Shown here: piece by piece, positions 53,595 to 62,485 of the stretch
Position numbering within the stretch: position 1 is the stretch's first letter
How the letters are laid out: each line of letters starts with the position of its first letter
Origin: Candidatus Liberimonas magnetica
GTDB lineage: Bacteria; Elusimicrobiota; Endomicrobiia; Endomicrobiales; JAFGIL01
Reading direction: 5' to 3'
DNA length: 64,000 bases
NCBI GenBank assembly: GCA_020523885.1
Contig: JAJAPY010000003.1
Location: 230,702-294,701, forward strand
Notes under the pieces: model-generated
Databases searched by the model: none
Told to the model about the DNA's origin: nothing
Seen by the model: the letters and a program-made list of their open reading frames with translations, nothing else
Program-made: the position numbers and the translations under genes

Positions 53595-55220
53595 ATGACG
53601 AAACTACTGGAATTAAAAACATATAAAGGGGAAGAGGAACAGCTGTTTCAGTATTTTAATCTTGTAAAGTTACTTATACAGTTAAAAGAATTAAAAAAGG
53701 ATGAGAGCACTAAACCGGAAAAAATTCCTGAAAATCCTGTTGACCAGGAAAAGCAGAAGAAAAAACATTTAGAACAGGAAAAAGAAGTAAGCGAAATCTA
53801 CAAAAATATAAGTCTTCAAAAAAACACGATAAGGTTGACTACAGAAGCTACACTGAAAGATGGCAAAGTAAGGCTTCCTTTGGAAATAATGCGCAAACGG
53901 TACAATCTAAGAGAATATGAAGTCATCGTGATTTGCATAATCGCTCTTAACACTGTTGACCCTACAGCCAATATAAAAACAGAGAAAGCTAATCTGCTTT
54001 ATCTTGTTTGTGAAGGAGATTACGACAGAATATTGCTCAGTAACTGGATGTTCGATCACGATGCAGCTCTTTTTAAAAACAAATTAATAGTTTTGGAACG
54101 TTATAGAACTGAAATGGAAATAGGAGATATGGCACGGAAATTTATCTATCCTAATAAAGCAAATGACGCTGTATTAGATAAATATATTAAGTCAATCAAA
54201 GTTAATAAGTCAGTAAGGCTTTTTAGTCCGCGAGAAATATATGCACAGTTAAGCAAAACTGTTATTGGCCAGGAAAGAGCCAAAAAAATGATATCTGTGG
54301 CTGCTCACACACATCTTAAACGAATATCAATTAAAAAGGGGGCGTTAAAACCCGGGAAAAGCAACTTTATGCTTATTGGGCCGACAGGCAGCGGAAAAAC
54401 GCTTATAGCACGTACCCTTGCTGAAATATTGGATGTGCCGATGATTATAGTTGATTCAACCGAATACACTGAAAAAGGGTTTGTAGGTGGAGATGTTGAT
54501 GACATGATAGAGCAACTTTGTGATGCGGCACGAGGAGATATGTCCCGAGCTGAAAAAGGCATTGTTTTCATTGATGAGATTGATAAAATAGCTGCACGTG
54601 ATTGCTCAGTAGGTCACAATACAGGCCGAGACGTGAGCGGTAAGTCCGTTCAGGAAGAATTGCTTAGATTTCTTGATGGAGCACAGACAATAATAACAAT
54701 CAGGAGCGGTTTCTCCACTAAAACAATGCCAATGGACCTTTCAAACGTATTATTTATAGCTGGTGGAGCATTCGCTAATATGAGAACCAATTTATGTCAA
54801 AACCAGCAGATTGCGGGGTTTACTGGTTCAAAAGACGCGTGTCCGGCACACCAAGCAGGGGTACGTGTTCATTCGGAGCTTTCAAACGAGCTTATAGATT
54901 ACGGAATGATACCCGAATTTGTTGGTCGGTTTCCTATCCTTGTTGAGCTGTCTGAACTTACCAAGACCGAACTCATAGAAATAATAAGCAAACCTTCTAA
55001 TTCTATTCTTAGCCAGTACCGCAGTCTGTATGGCGATATATCTTTTTCTGAAGACGCTTTAGAGTTTATCGTTGAACAATCAATGAAACGCAAAGTCGGG
55101 GCACGAGGGTTACGGGCAATACTTGAAGAAACGCTGTCTCCAATCATATTTGATATGGCTATTAATACGGAAAAATTCGAGTTGAAGTTGACCAAAGAAG
55201 ATCTTTTAAAACAGGCGTAA
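53595..55220 (+). CDS. ClpX-like AAA+ ATPase with non-standard N-terminal domain
   Basis: A 541-residue protein. Residues ~250-535 are ClpX-like: Walker A GPTGSGKT, FVGGDVDDMIEQL, Walker B GIVFIDEIDKIA, SVQEELLRFLDGAQ, IPEFVGRFPI and RKVGARGLRAILE. The ClpX zinc-binding domain is missing. In its place are ~230 residues with a Lys/Glu coiled region (~30-80) and a segment around NLREYEVIVICIIALNT. ATG 53595 is chosen because GGGAGG precedes it; a longer frame would overlap dnaB. Substrate choice by ClpX depends on the N-terminal domain, so this version probably handles special clients, perhaps the sigma or CHAT protein of the same operon. Confidence 0.83.
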   Translation: MTKLLELKTYKGEEEQLFQYFNLVKLLIQLKELKKDESTKPEKIPENPVDQEKQKKKHLEQEKEVSEIYKNISLQKNTIRLTTEATLKDGKVRLPLEIMRKRYNLREYEVIVICIIALNTVDPTANIKTEKANLLYLVCEGDYDRILLSNWMFDHDAALFKNKLIVLERYRTEMEIGDMARKFIYPNKANDAVLDKYIKSIKVNKSVRLFSPREIYAQLSKTVIGQERAKKMISVAAHTHLKRISIKKGALKPGKSNFMLIGPTGSGKTLIARTLAEILDVPMIIVDSTEYTEKGFVGGDVDDMIEQLCDAARGDMSRAEKGIVFIDEIDKIAARDCSVGHNTGRDVSGKSVQEELLRFLDGAQTIITIRSGFSTKTMPMDLSNVLFIAGGAFANMRTNLCQNQQIAGFTGSKDACPAHQAGVRVHSELSNELIDYGMIPEFVGRFPILVELSELTKTELIEIISKPSNSILSQYRSLYGDISFSEDALEFIVEQSMKRKVGARGLRAILEETLSPIIFDMAINTEKFELKLTKEDLLKQA

Positions 55221-55226
55221 CTATAA

Positions 55227-55255
55227 TTGCATTGGTTTTTTGTAAGTGATATAAT
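55227..55255 (+). promoter_or_regulatory. Sigma-70-type promoter before the ECF sigma gene
   Basis: TTGCAT (55227), 17-bp spacer, TATAAT (55250-55255), then AGAAAGGAAA and the ATG at 55289. This gives the sigma and CHAT genes a basal promoter independent of the ECF-type one upstream of dnaB. Confidence 0.65.
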
Positions 55256-55288
55256 TTCCTAATCAATCTACAGAAAGGAAACCCACTT

Positions 55289-56569
55289 ATGAAAAAACAA
55301 TCACAGAAAACTCTTACAGATGAACAATTAGCCGTAGCGATCAAAAACGGCGATACAGGCCTGTTTGATGTGCTCTTTCAAAAGTACTATACCAAACTGC
55401 AGCCAATCCTGCTTTCAACGTATTGGAACAAGAACTTATCCTCTGCTGATGCTGAAGATATAGTTACTATTACATTAAGGAAAGTTTTTGATAAATTAAG
55501 TACATATAATCCGAAGGAATCTTCTTTTGCTACATGGGTGAGCGCTATACTGCGAAACAGCGCAAATGACTGGCTTAGAAGGAATAAGCACTCGCTTGCT
55601 GAGCTAAAGATCGTTTCAGATGAAGAAGATTATAAGGATCAGACTGTAAAAGAAAATAGTTTAAAGAGCCAGGGGCATTCTCAATTTTATGTTTCATTGT
55701 ATCATGAGATTCGTAACACTATTATTGAATCGGTTTTAAAGATAAAAAGCGACCATCTGCGAACACTTTTTATTATGCGTTTTGTTCTTTTACTTAAGGA
55801 TGACCAAATTTCAGGAATAATGGATATAAAACAGTTTTCTGTGCGCAGCAATATTTCGCGGCTCATGACCGAAGTTGAGGAACATTTTAGGAAGAATTAT
55901 CAGGATTTAGATACCAGTGGTATTTGCTATGATCGCCTGGCGGAAGTTATAAGAAATGGGGAATTAAGCATTAAACCAGAAGATATTAACAATATCCCGG
56001 ATACTGCATCAAGAAAGATTATCCATGACCTGGCAATTAAAGAAATCCCGTTTAAAGAGGCAGTGAAATCAGCAGGAGTACCTGCAAAAGAAGTTTCAAA
56101 GCTTATAATAAGCGGGGTACAGTTTGTAATCCAAAAGAGGATGCGTACTGCGATGAAGTTATCAAAAGAAAAAACTATAGAAAGCTTTACAGGTCTGGTA
56201 ACAGCGGCTTTTGAACCAATGAAACCTGAAACTGTCAGCTCCCTTGTTTCTAATGCCTCATTTAAGCACTCAATTTCGCTTGATAAGGCCTCAGAAATGC
56301 TTTCCATAAGTATTCATGAGTTAGGGGCACTTTTAACCCATACAATACCCGAAAAGCTTAAAAATGATAATAATTTCATAAAAAAACTGGCTCAATTTAT
56401 TGATAAAACAGTTAAAGAAACACAGTATCTTGTTGAAACAGCCAAACCGCCAGAACTTGCGTTTAAAACTATGCGTAACTCAGGACACCACGATTTTGCG
56501 ATAAAGCTGGAAAATAAACTAAAGAAACTTGTGGAATCTAAATATGGCACGAATAAACACTCACAATAA
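55289..56569 (+). CDS. ECF sigma factor with a ~210-residue C-terminal extension
   Basis: A 426-residue protein. Sigma region 2 is clear (SADAEDIVTITLRKVFDKL, SFATWVSAILRNSANDWLRR, residues ~50-105), and region 4 is recognisable but divergent (~143-205, DHLRTLFIMRFVLLLKDDQI ... VRSNISRLM). Typical ECF sigmas end near residue 190. Here ~210 additional helical residues follow, with no membrane segment and no family I recognise. They may be a built-in inhibitory or sensing domain. It overlaps the CHAT protease gene by 26 nt, and no anti-sigma gene is present. The four AAC-N16-CGTA promoters in this block are natural targets. Confidence 0.82.
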   Translation: MKKQSQKTLTDEQLAVAIKNGDTGLFDVLFQKYYTKLQPILLSTYWNKNLSSADAEDIVTITLRKVFDKLSTYNPKESSFATWVSAILRNSANDWLRRNKHSLAELKIVSDEEDYKDQTVKENSLKSQGHSQFYVSLYHEIRNTIIESVLKIKSDHLRTLFIMRFVLLLKDDQISGIMDIKQFSVRSNISRLMTEVEEHFRKNYQDLDTSGICYDRLAEVIRNGELSIKPEDINNIPDTASRKIIHDLAIKEIPFKEAVKSAGVPAKEVSKLIISGVQFVIQKRMRTAMKLSKEKTIESFTGLVTAAFEPMKPETVSSLVSNASFKHSISLDKASEMLSISIHELGALLTHTIPEKLKNDNNFIKKLAQFIDKTVKETQYLVETAKPPELAFKTMRNSGHHDFAIKLENKLKKLVESKYGTNKHSQ

Positions 56570-58628
56570 CGATGTTGATAAGAAAGATTATATCCGCGAT
56601 GAAGCCCTGGTTTCTGCACGGGAGAAATATCGCATAGACCCTTCTGATGTTAATGCCCTTAAACTTGCCTGTGCCGCACGAAATAACGGCCATGGGAAAC
56701 TCTTTGACCATTTCCCTGAACAGGCACGAGCCTGTTTCCTTGAGGCACTACCTTTGTACGAACGATCAAAAGACCTATACGAGGTTTTTAAGTTAAAACG
56801 GGCTATAGGTCGAGCAGAAAGCGGGCTTGCCAACTTCCCAGCAGCAATAACTTTTTTTGAAGAAGCAATTGCTCTCTTGGAAAAGGATACTATATCAAAA
56901 AAGTGTATGGCAAGCGGCAATTTACCTGAAATGGAAAAGGCAAAAACACAGTTATATCTTTCTATTGCCTTAACAAAAACATCCAAGTGGGAACCTGCAC
57001 TTTCCAACCTGGAAAAAGCCCGCAATATTTTCTTTAAACATTCTCAAAATCACTACCTTTCAACATGTTTCCAGGGCGAAGCGGTAATCTATATGGAACT
57101 GGGCAGATTCCCAGAAGCCCGCAAGGCATTCATTAAAGCCCAGGAATATGCAAAGCTTACTGGAGAAGAAAGGCGCATTTTTCATGTGCAGGAATACCGT
57201 GCCCAGCTTGAAATTCTTGATAGTAAGTACAAAGAGGCAATAAAACTCTTAGATGAATGTATCGCCTGGTATAATCAGAGCAAAGCTAACAGGTCCGAGC
57301 CTTATTACCAGCGTGCAAAGTGTTATGAAAAACTGAATTTACGGAAACAGGCAGCAGAAGATTACGATATCGCAATTCAAATTACTGAAGAAACCCGTTC
57401 GGAGATTGATGCAGACGAGTACCGTCAAACCTATTTTGTCCGCAAGCTTGATATCTATGACGGGGCTTTGTTAAACAAGGTAGTCTTGGGAGACGCCAAA
57501 GGCGCATTTGTTTTATGCCAACAGGCAAAAGCACGCTCTTTTAACGAAAAATTGCACTCGGCATTTAGGAATATTAATGAAGATATAGATGAACCAGAGC
57601 TTTTACCTTTAAAAGACAATGAAGTTTCGAGCTTGTTGAAACCAAAATCGGCGTTTGTTGACTACTATGTCACAGCTAAAAAACTAATATGCTTTTGTAT
57701 AGCAAAAGAAGGTTGTTTCTGCGATGTTTCAGATATTAATAGCTCAGAAATAGAGCTGATGGTAAACAACGTCAGGTCATTTATCATTCAGTCGGCATTA
57801 CCAAATAAAGATAATGCGGAACAGGAAGCAATGAACTGGTATTTTTCTAGCATTTCAAATATTCTTTTTGGTAAACATGCAGGATTTTTGGCTAAAAAAG
57901 AGATCATTTTTATTTCACCCCATGCTCATTTGCATTATCTGCCTTTTGACATTCTTAATCTGCAAGGCAAAAATATAATAGAAACACACAAAACGGCTAT
58001 CTTTCCTTCAGCCCGAACATTTGTAGAGATGCATAAAAAAGAGCATCGTAAAATAAAAAATTCTCTAATAGTTTCAAACCCTACTGGAGATCTGCCCAGC
58101 GCAGGTTCCGAAGCTCAAACAATATCAGGATTGCTTTCAAATGTAACAGTTTTAGAAGGCAAAGATGCCCAAAAACAAGCTATATTAACAGCTTTACCAA
58201 GCGCTGATTTGATCCATTTCGCTGGACATAGCAAAGCTGATATAAATAATCCTAATAATTCCGAGATCTTAGTGCTGGATGAACAGGGTGGATGCATAGG
58301 CATTACGCCTCAGGATATAATCCGCTTAAAACTGCAGGCTCAACTGGTTGTTTTAAGCGGCTGCGAGTCTGGCCTCGGAGATGCTGCAATGGGGGACGAA
58401 CTTACCTGCCTGCCAAGATCCTTTCTTACTGCCGGTGCAAGAAGCGTGATGTATTCGCTCTGGGATGTTGAAGATGCTTCTACATCTATTTTAATGAAAG
58501 AAATATACACGCATATTGCCAATCCCGGCACTTCTGTTACCAAGGCGCTGAGACTTGCCAAAAGAAAACTGAAAGCATCAGGAAACCCGCCATTTCACTG
58601 GGCAGGTTTTCAATTAATCGGATTATAA
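56544..58628 (+). CDS. TPR-CHAT caspase-like protease
   Basis: A 694-residue protein. Residues ~35-290 are a run of TPR units (AQLYLSIALTKTSKWEPALS, ELGRFPEARKAFIKAQEYAK, AIKLLDECIAWYNQ). The C-terminal ~300 residues are a CHAT peptidase: catalytic His562 in IHFAGHS and Cys607 in LSGCESGLGDA, then FLTAGARSVMYSLWDVED. Both catalytic residues are present, so it should be active. ATG 56544 lies inside the 3' end of the sigma gene, giving translational coupling. TPR-CHAT proteases in other systems are activated by partner binding and cleave regulators of transcription. Here the extended sigma is the obvious candidate substrate (inference). Confidence 0.87.
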   Translation: MARINTHNNDVDKKDYIRDEALVSAREKYRIDPSDVNALKLACAARNNGHGKLFDHFPEQARACFLEALPLYERSKDLYEVFKLKRAIGRAESGLANFPAAITFFEEAIALLEKDTISKKCMASGNLPEMEKAKTQLYLSIALTKTSKWEPALSNLEKARNIFFKHSQNHYLSTCFQGEAVIYMELGRFPEARKAFIKAQEYAKLTGEERRIFHVQEYRAQLEILDSKYKEAIKLLDECIAWYNQSKANRSEPYYQRAKCYEKLNLRKQAAEDYDIAIQITEETRSEIDADEYRQTYFVRKLDIYDGALLNKVVLGDAKGAFVLCQQAKARSFNEKLHSAFRNINEDIDEPELLPLKDNEVSSLLKPKSAFVDYYVTAKKLICFCIAKEGCFCDVSDINSSEIELMVNNVRSFIIQSALPNKDNAEQEAMNWYFSSISNILFGKHAGFLAKKEIIFISPHAHLHYLPFDILNLQGKNIIETHKTAIFPSARTFVEMHKKEHRKIKNSLIVSNPTGDLPSAGSEAQTISGLLSNVTVLEGKDAQKQAILTALPSADLIHFAGHSKADINNPNNSEILVLDEQGGCIGITPQDIIRLKLQAQLVVLSGCESGLGDAAMGDELTCLPRSFLTAGARSVMYSLWDVEDASTSILMKEIYTHIANPGTSVTKALRLAKRKLKASGNPPFHWAGFQLIGL

Positions 58629-58652
58629 AAAATAACTAGTAGGGAGGGTAAG

Positions 58653-59021
58653 ATGAAGAATATCTATGTTCAGCATGGTGATGTTATTCTAGAAAAGGTT
58701 GATACAATACCTGGAAATGCAAAGAGTATACTGGTAGTAGATGGTTTTATTGTAGAAAAAGGAGAAGGCGTCCATACTCATACTTTAAGGTCAAAAAAAG
58801 TTTCATTTAAGGAAGATATTTCTGCTTTAGAACTGAATTCAATGGCAGATAAAGTCGAGATATATGAACTATTCGGTTTAATGTATATCAAAGTTAAAGA
58901 AGCTATTGACTTAGACCACGAAGAACACGGAACTCAAACTCTTGAACCTGGAATATACAAAAAGAACATAGAAAGAGAGTTTGATTACGAGAAATCAATT
59001 GAAAGGAAAGTTAAAGATTAA
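58653..59021 (+). CDS. Hypothetical protein associated with DUF6745-type genes
   Basis: A 122-residue protein, mostly beta in the N-terminal part (VQHGDVILEKVDTIPGNAKS, GEGVHTHTL), with a HEEH cluster and LEPGIYKKNIEREFDYEK at the C-terminus. I recall small proteins with this ending beside DUF6745 genes in other genomes, and one follows here. The function is unknown. GGGAGG precedes the ATG, 24 nt after the CHAT stop, so read-through from that operon is possible. Confidence 0.7.
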   Translation: MKNIYVQHGDVILEKVDTIPGNAKSILVVDGFIVEKGEGVHTHTLRSKKVSFKEDISALELNSMADKVEIYELFGLMYIKVKEAIDLDHEEHGTQTLEPGIYKKNIEREFDYEKSIERKVKD

Positions 59022-59062
59022 TGCAGAGATTTGAAATCCTATAAAATACAAACGGATTAACC

Positions 59063-60388
59063 ATGATCGAAAAACTAACAAGAGAACAAGAAGATCAATT
59101 GATAGAATATAGAGAATACTGCCTAAAAATGGGTATGTGCACTGAAAGAGCAGATAAGGATAGATCTGAAAATGCCATAACTCAATTTTACTATATGTTA
59201 GGTAAACAAAAACCTTATTTTTGGTGGTGCCAGAGTATTTTGCAAGCCGAAATAATAATGAACTTACTCTCTGATTATGAGAATAATTTCGGAAATAGTT
59301 TAAGGAATAATATATTAAATGATATCTTGGATCATCTGAGAGATGGCCTCAGGGAGAATCTCAGGGGAAAACTCACGGATAATTTCATAAATAAGCTCGG
59401 GGATGATCTTGCGGTTAATCTTGAGATTAACCTAAGGATTCATACATTGGAGAATCTCAGATTGGATCTTAAGAATAAACTTAGGACTGACTGCGGGGAT
59501 AATTTAAGGAGCAACCTTGGAAATAACCTTAGGACTAATCTAATGGATGATCTCGAAAGTAATCTCGGTGATAACCTTAGAACCAATCTAAGAACAAATC
59601 TTGATGATAATCCTAAATGGATTCTCAGGGATCGTCTTAATGGTCATCTTAGACATAATCTTTTGGATGATCTAGCAAACAATAAATTTGAGTTTAAAGG
59701 TACAGACATATGGGGTCAAATGGATTACTATTGGATTGCATTTTATATGTTCCCGGAAAAGTATCTGGGGGTAAAATATGACCAGAATAAATCAATACTA
59801 TTACATTATTGGGAAGATATTGCTGAAACTTCCTGCTGGTGGTGGGCTTATGAAAATGTGGTTTTTATTTCAGATCGTCCTGAAAAATTAAGCGTTAACA
59901 GTAATCATCGCCTGCATTCAGATGGTTCACCGGCAATAAGATTTACAGATGGTTATTCTTTATGGGCTTTAAATGATATAAGAGTATCAAAAGAAATAGC
60001 TGAAACGCCTGCAGAAAAACTCAACCCGGAATTAATTCTTAATGAGCAGAATCCAGATATTCAAAGAGAAATAATTAGGAAAATAGGTGCTGAAAGAGTA
60101 TTGAAAAAACTTAATGCCAAATCTTTAGACACATGGACAGACCCAAAAACAGGAAAGAATTATGAGTTATTGCATTTAAAGGTCAATACAATTGATAGGA
60201 AATATATGTATTATGAACACGCTTCTTTACCCGGCTATTTTTACGCTAAACCTGTTCCCCCGGATATAAATAAAGCCATGCACGGAAGAGCATGGATACT
60301 AAGCATGGTTGAAATAAGTGAACTTTCGCACATTGATCCCGCAAAAGAATTAGAGATAGAAGCAAATTTGCCTTCAAAGTTATCTTAG
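59063..60388 (+). CDS. DUF6745-like protein with a tetrad Asn-Leu repeat helix
   Basis: A 441-residue protein. Residues ~75-205 are a repeat of about four residues per unit, of the form [D/N]-x-L-[R/x] (GDNLRTNLRTNLDD and similar), with the underlying DNA repeating words such as GATAATCTCAGG. The C-terminal half (WQSI/CWWWAYENVVFISDRP, LHSDGSPAIRFTDGYSLWAL, HASLPGYFYAKP) fits the DUF6745 family, whose members often carry a Val/Gln-rich version of this repeat. A 43-bp piece of its 3' end is repeated at 61525. The function is unknown. Confidence 0.72.
   Translation: MIEKLTREQEDQLIEYREYCLKMGMCTERADKDRSENAITQFYYMLGKQKPYFWWCQSILQAEIIMNLLSDYENNFGNSLRNNILNDILDHLRDGLRENLRGKLTDNFINKLGDDLAVNLEINLRIHTLENLRLDLKNKLRTDCGDNLRSNLGNNLRTNLMDDLESNLGDNLRTNLRTNLDDNPKWILRDRLNGHLRHNLLDDLANNKFEFKGTDIWGQMDYYWIAFYMFPEKYLGVKYDQNKSILLHYWEDIAETSCWWWAYENVVFISDRPEKLSVNSNHRLHSDGSPAIRFTDGYSLWALNDIRVSKEIAETPAEKLNPELILNEQNPDIQREIIRKIGAERVLKKLNAKSLDTWTDPKTGKNYELLHLKVNTIDRKYMYYEHASLPGYFYAKPVPPDINKAMHGRAWILSMVEISELSHIDPAKELEIEANLPSKLS
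60345..60387 (+). repeat. 43-bp direct repeat, copy 1 (3' end of the DUF6745-like gene)
   Basis: The sequence is identical to 61525-61567. Together the copies bracket the WG-repeat gene, pointing to a duplication followed by loss of the second gene body. Confidence 0.85.
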
Positions 60389-60404
60389 AAGATAGGATGA
60401 AAAA

Positions 60405-61469
60405 ATGATTGATTTAATTCCGTTTAGAAAAAGCAATAAGTGGGGTTTCTGTGATAAAAATAAGAAAATATTAATCCCCATTACATATGATCAGGTTGGA
60501 ATGTTTAATGACAACACTGCTCCAGTAAAGTTGTCAAATAAGTGGGGAGTAATAAATGAAAAAGGCGAAGAGATCATACCTGCAATATATGACAAAATAT
60601 CCCTCTATTGTAATAACCTTAAAGTGTTAAAAGATAATAAATTTGGCATATTAGATTTAAAAGGAAACGCAATTGTTCCTATACTCTATGATTACTTGTC
60701 AAATTTTACTAAAGATGGCTATTCATCTGTAACATTGGATGGAAAATGGGGATTCGTATATAAAGATAGCAGAAAATTGAAATGGTTTGAAAAGTACGAT
60801 TGGATTGCTCCTCTATTTGATAATAAAGCCATGGTTACTTATGGGAGTCACGAAAAATTCTTTATTGAAAATAGTGGTTTAGGGGCAGGAAGGCCACCTA
60901 TGGGTGGTAAATGGGGGTATATTGATAAAGATGGAAAGGAAATAATTCCGTTGGTATATGAACAAATAGGGCACTTCAGAGATGGAATGGTATGTGCACG
61001 GATAAATAACAAAGACATACTTATTGACAGAAACAATAATAAGGTAATAAAAGAAGAATATGAAATAATTTCTGATTTTGGCAATAATTTTCTCGTTGTT
61101 AAAGCAAATGGAAAATGGACAATAATAAATAGAATAAATGGAAAAAGTATTATTTTGGATTATGATTATGTAGGTAGCTTTAGCGATGGATTAGCGGATG
61201 TAAAGAAAAATAATAAATATGGCTATATAGATCTTGAAGGGAAAGAAATTATTTCAGCGCAATATAGTTTAGCTTTTTCTTTTGAAAATGCTTTAGCAGT
61301 AGTTATAAAAAATAAAAAATGGGGAGTTATTGATAGAAAAGGAAAAGAAATATTATCAATAAATTGTGACTTGGCTTGGAGAACAAATAAAAATAATCTT
61401 TTTGGAGTCAGAATAGGTGACAAAACCGGTTATATGGGTATTGATGGAACAGAATATTTTGAAAATTGA
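60405..61469 (+). CDS. WG-repeat protein
   Basis: A 354-residue protein built of about eight WG repeats of 35-40 residues: NKWGFCDKNKKILIPITYDQ, NKWGVINEKGEEIIPAIYD, KWGYIDKDGKEIIPLVYEQ, KYGYIDLEGKEIISAQY and KKWGVIDRKGKEIL. Such beta-rich repeats are common in uncharacterised, probably protein-binding proteins. No signal peptide or catalytic motif. It starts 16 nt after the DUF6745-like stop and lies between two copies of a 43-bp direct repeat. Confidence 0.85.
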   Translation: MIDLIPFRKSNKWGFCDKNKKILIPITYDQVGMFNDNTAPVKLSNKWGVINEKGEEIIPAIYDKISLYCNNLKVLKDNKFGILDLKGNAIVPILYDYLSNFTKDGYSSVTLDGKWGFVYKDSRKLKWFEKYDWIAPLFDNKAMVTYGSHEKFFIENSGLGAGRPPMGGKWGYIDKDGKEIIPLVYEQIGHFRDGMVCARINNKDILIDRNNNKVIKEEYEIISDFGNNFLVVKANGKWTIINRINGKSIILDYDYVGSFSDGLADVKKNNKYGYIDLEGKEIISAQYSLAFSFENALAVVIKNKKWGVIDRKGKEILSINCDLAWRTNKNNLFGVRIGDKTGYMGIDGTEYFEN

Positions 61470-61502
61470 TAGAGATCAATAGAAGTATAATAGAGCTTAT
61501 AT

Positions 61503-61568
61503 ATGCTGAATGTTGGATTAGAAGAAGAATTAGAGATAGAAGCAAATTTGCCTTCAAAGTTATCTTAA
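61503..61568 (+). pseudogene. 3'-end remnant of a duplicated DUF6745-like gene
   Basis: A 21-codon frame ending LEIEANLPSKLS, the exact end of the protein at 59063, including the position of the stop. It includes the second 43-bp repeat (61525-61567). The rest of the gene is gone. Confidence 0.65.
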
Positions 61569-61584
61569 TAAAGGAATGACATAA

Positions 61585-62172
61585 ATGAATTACTCAAGTC
61601 TTTTGATTAGGGCTTTTAATAAGCTATCTAAGAAGCTAAGTGACAGAAGTAAACAGCTTTCATATCTTGCTGCTATCCAGCATTTTGAAGAACGCTGGAT
61701 ACAAGTAGAATACTCTATATGTTTGCAGGAACTTATGTTCAAAAGTCATTCAGTATGGATGGAAGGTGGAAAAGAAAAAATAGACGCATCAATATATAGT
61801 AAAACTAATGATCTTGTTTGTGTTGTTGAAATAAAAACAGTTAAAAACTACGAAGTGTCATACTGGTTGGACAAATTTGAAAACGATATCAAAAAACTAG
61901 TAGAAATCAAAAGAGATAAATTAAAGGATAGATATTTCTTAGTTTTTTATTTATATGCTGCCCCACAAGGTTGGTGGCAGTGGGAAAGAAAAGATAAGAC
62001 AAAACAATACAGAGAAGAAAAAGAATGTGGAAGTTTAATTGAGAAGAAGTTGGATGAACTAAAGTTAACGTATAAAACTAAAGATTATATTAAGATAAAA
62101 AATAAATTATCTTTTTTAAAAGATGAATATTCTAATGAGCTGTCACTAACAGGATATTTAATTAAGATTTAA
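61585..62172 (+). CDS. Hypothetical protein, possible PD-(D/E)XK fold
   Basis: A 195-residue soluble protein. KIDASIYSKTNDLVCVVEIKT (residues ~64-84) has the spacing Asp ... Glu-x-Lys of PD-(D/E)XK nucleases, in a mixed alpha/beta context with an upstream Glu-rich helix (FEERWIQVEYSICLQE). The sequence is otherwise unfamiliar, and the very Lys-rich C-terminus is low in complexity. A nuclease assignment is tentative. It follows the 43-bp repeat and a weak AAAGGA. Confidence 0.55.
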   Translation: MNYSSLLIRAFNKLSKKLSDRSKQLSYLAAIQHFEERWIQVEYSICLQELMFKSHSVWMEGGKEKIDASIYSKTNDLVCVVEIKTVKNYEVSYWLDKFENDIKKLVEIKRDKLKDRYFLVFYLYAAPQGWWQWERKDKTKQYREEKECGSLIEKKLDELKLTYKTKDYIKIKNKLSFLKDEYSNELSLTGYLIKI

Positions 62173-62188
62173 TAAAAGAGGTCTAGAC

Positions 62189-62455
62189 ATGCAGTACAAT
62201 TCAAATTTAAGATACAAGAAAACTGAAGTTTGTCAGGAAGATCCTGCCCCATATTTTGCTCACAGGCCTGGTTATTATGATTGGGAGATTAGCAGGCCTA
62301 TAGACAGGTTTTTGTACGTGGAATTTGAAAAAGGCAAGGCTTTAGTTGTTTTTGGCGATTATCCAAAATACATGGCCTTACTTGGCGACTGCGGCTATGT
62401 ATTGATATGGTTAAAAGGTAACGAACCCATGGGTAAAGGCTATAGCATCGATTAA
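62189..62455 (+). CDS. Small hypothetical protein
   Basis: An 88-residue protein rich in aromatic residues and Gly (APYFAHRPGYYDWEISRPID, YVEFEKGKALVVFGDYPKYM). No family, signal peptide or metal site recognised. It lies 16 nt downstream of the preceding gene behind AAGAGG and 30 nt ahead of ftsZ, so it may be co-transcribed with either. Confidence 0.55.
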   Translation: MQYNSNLRYKKTEVCQEDPAPYFAHRPGYYDWEISRPIDRFLYVEFEKGKALVVFGDYPKYMALLGDCGYVLIWLKGNEPMGKGYSID

Positions 62456-62485
62456 TTCTATTTAGCTTTTAAGAAATATAAAAAT

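Noticed and set aside
52199..58628. Type III-E CRISPR (Craspase-like) system
   Set aside because: Only the sigma and TPR-CHAT resemblance is present; there is no gRAMP, Csx30/31 or CRISPR array.
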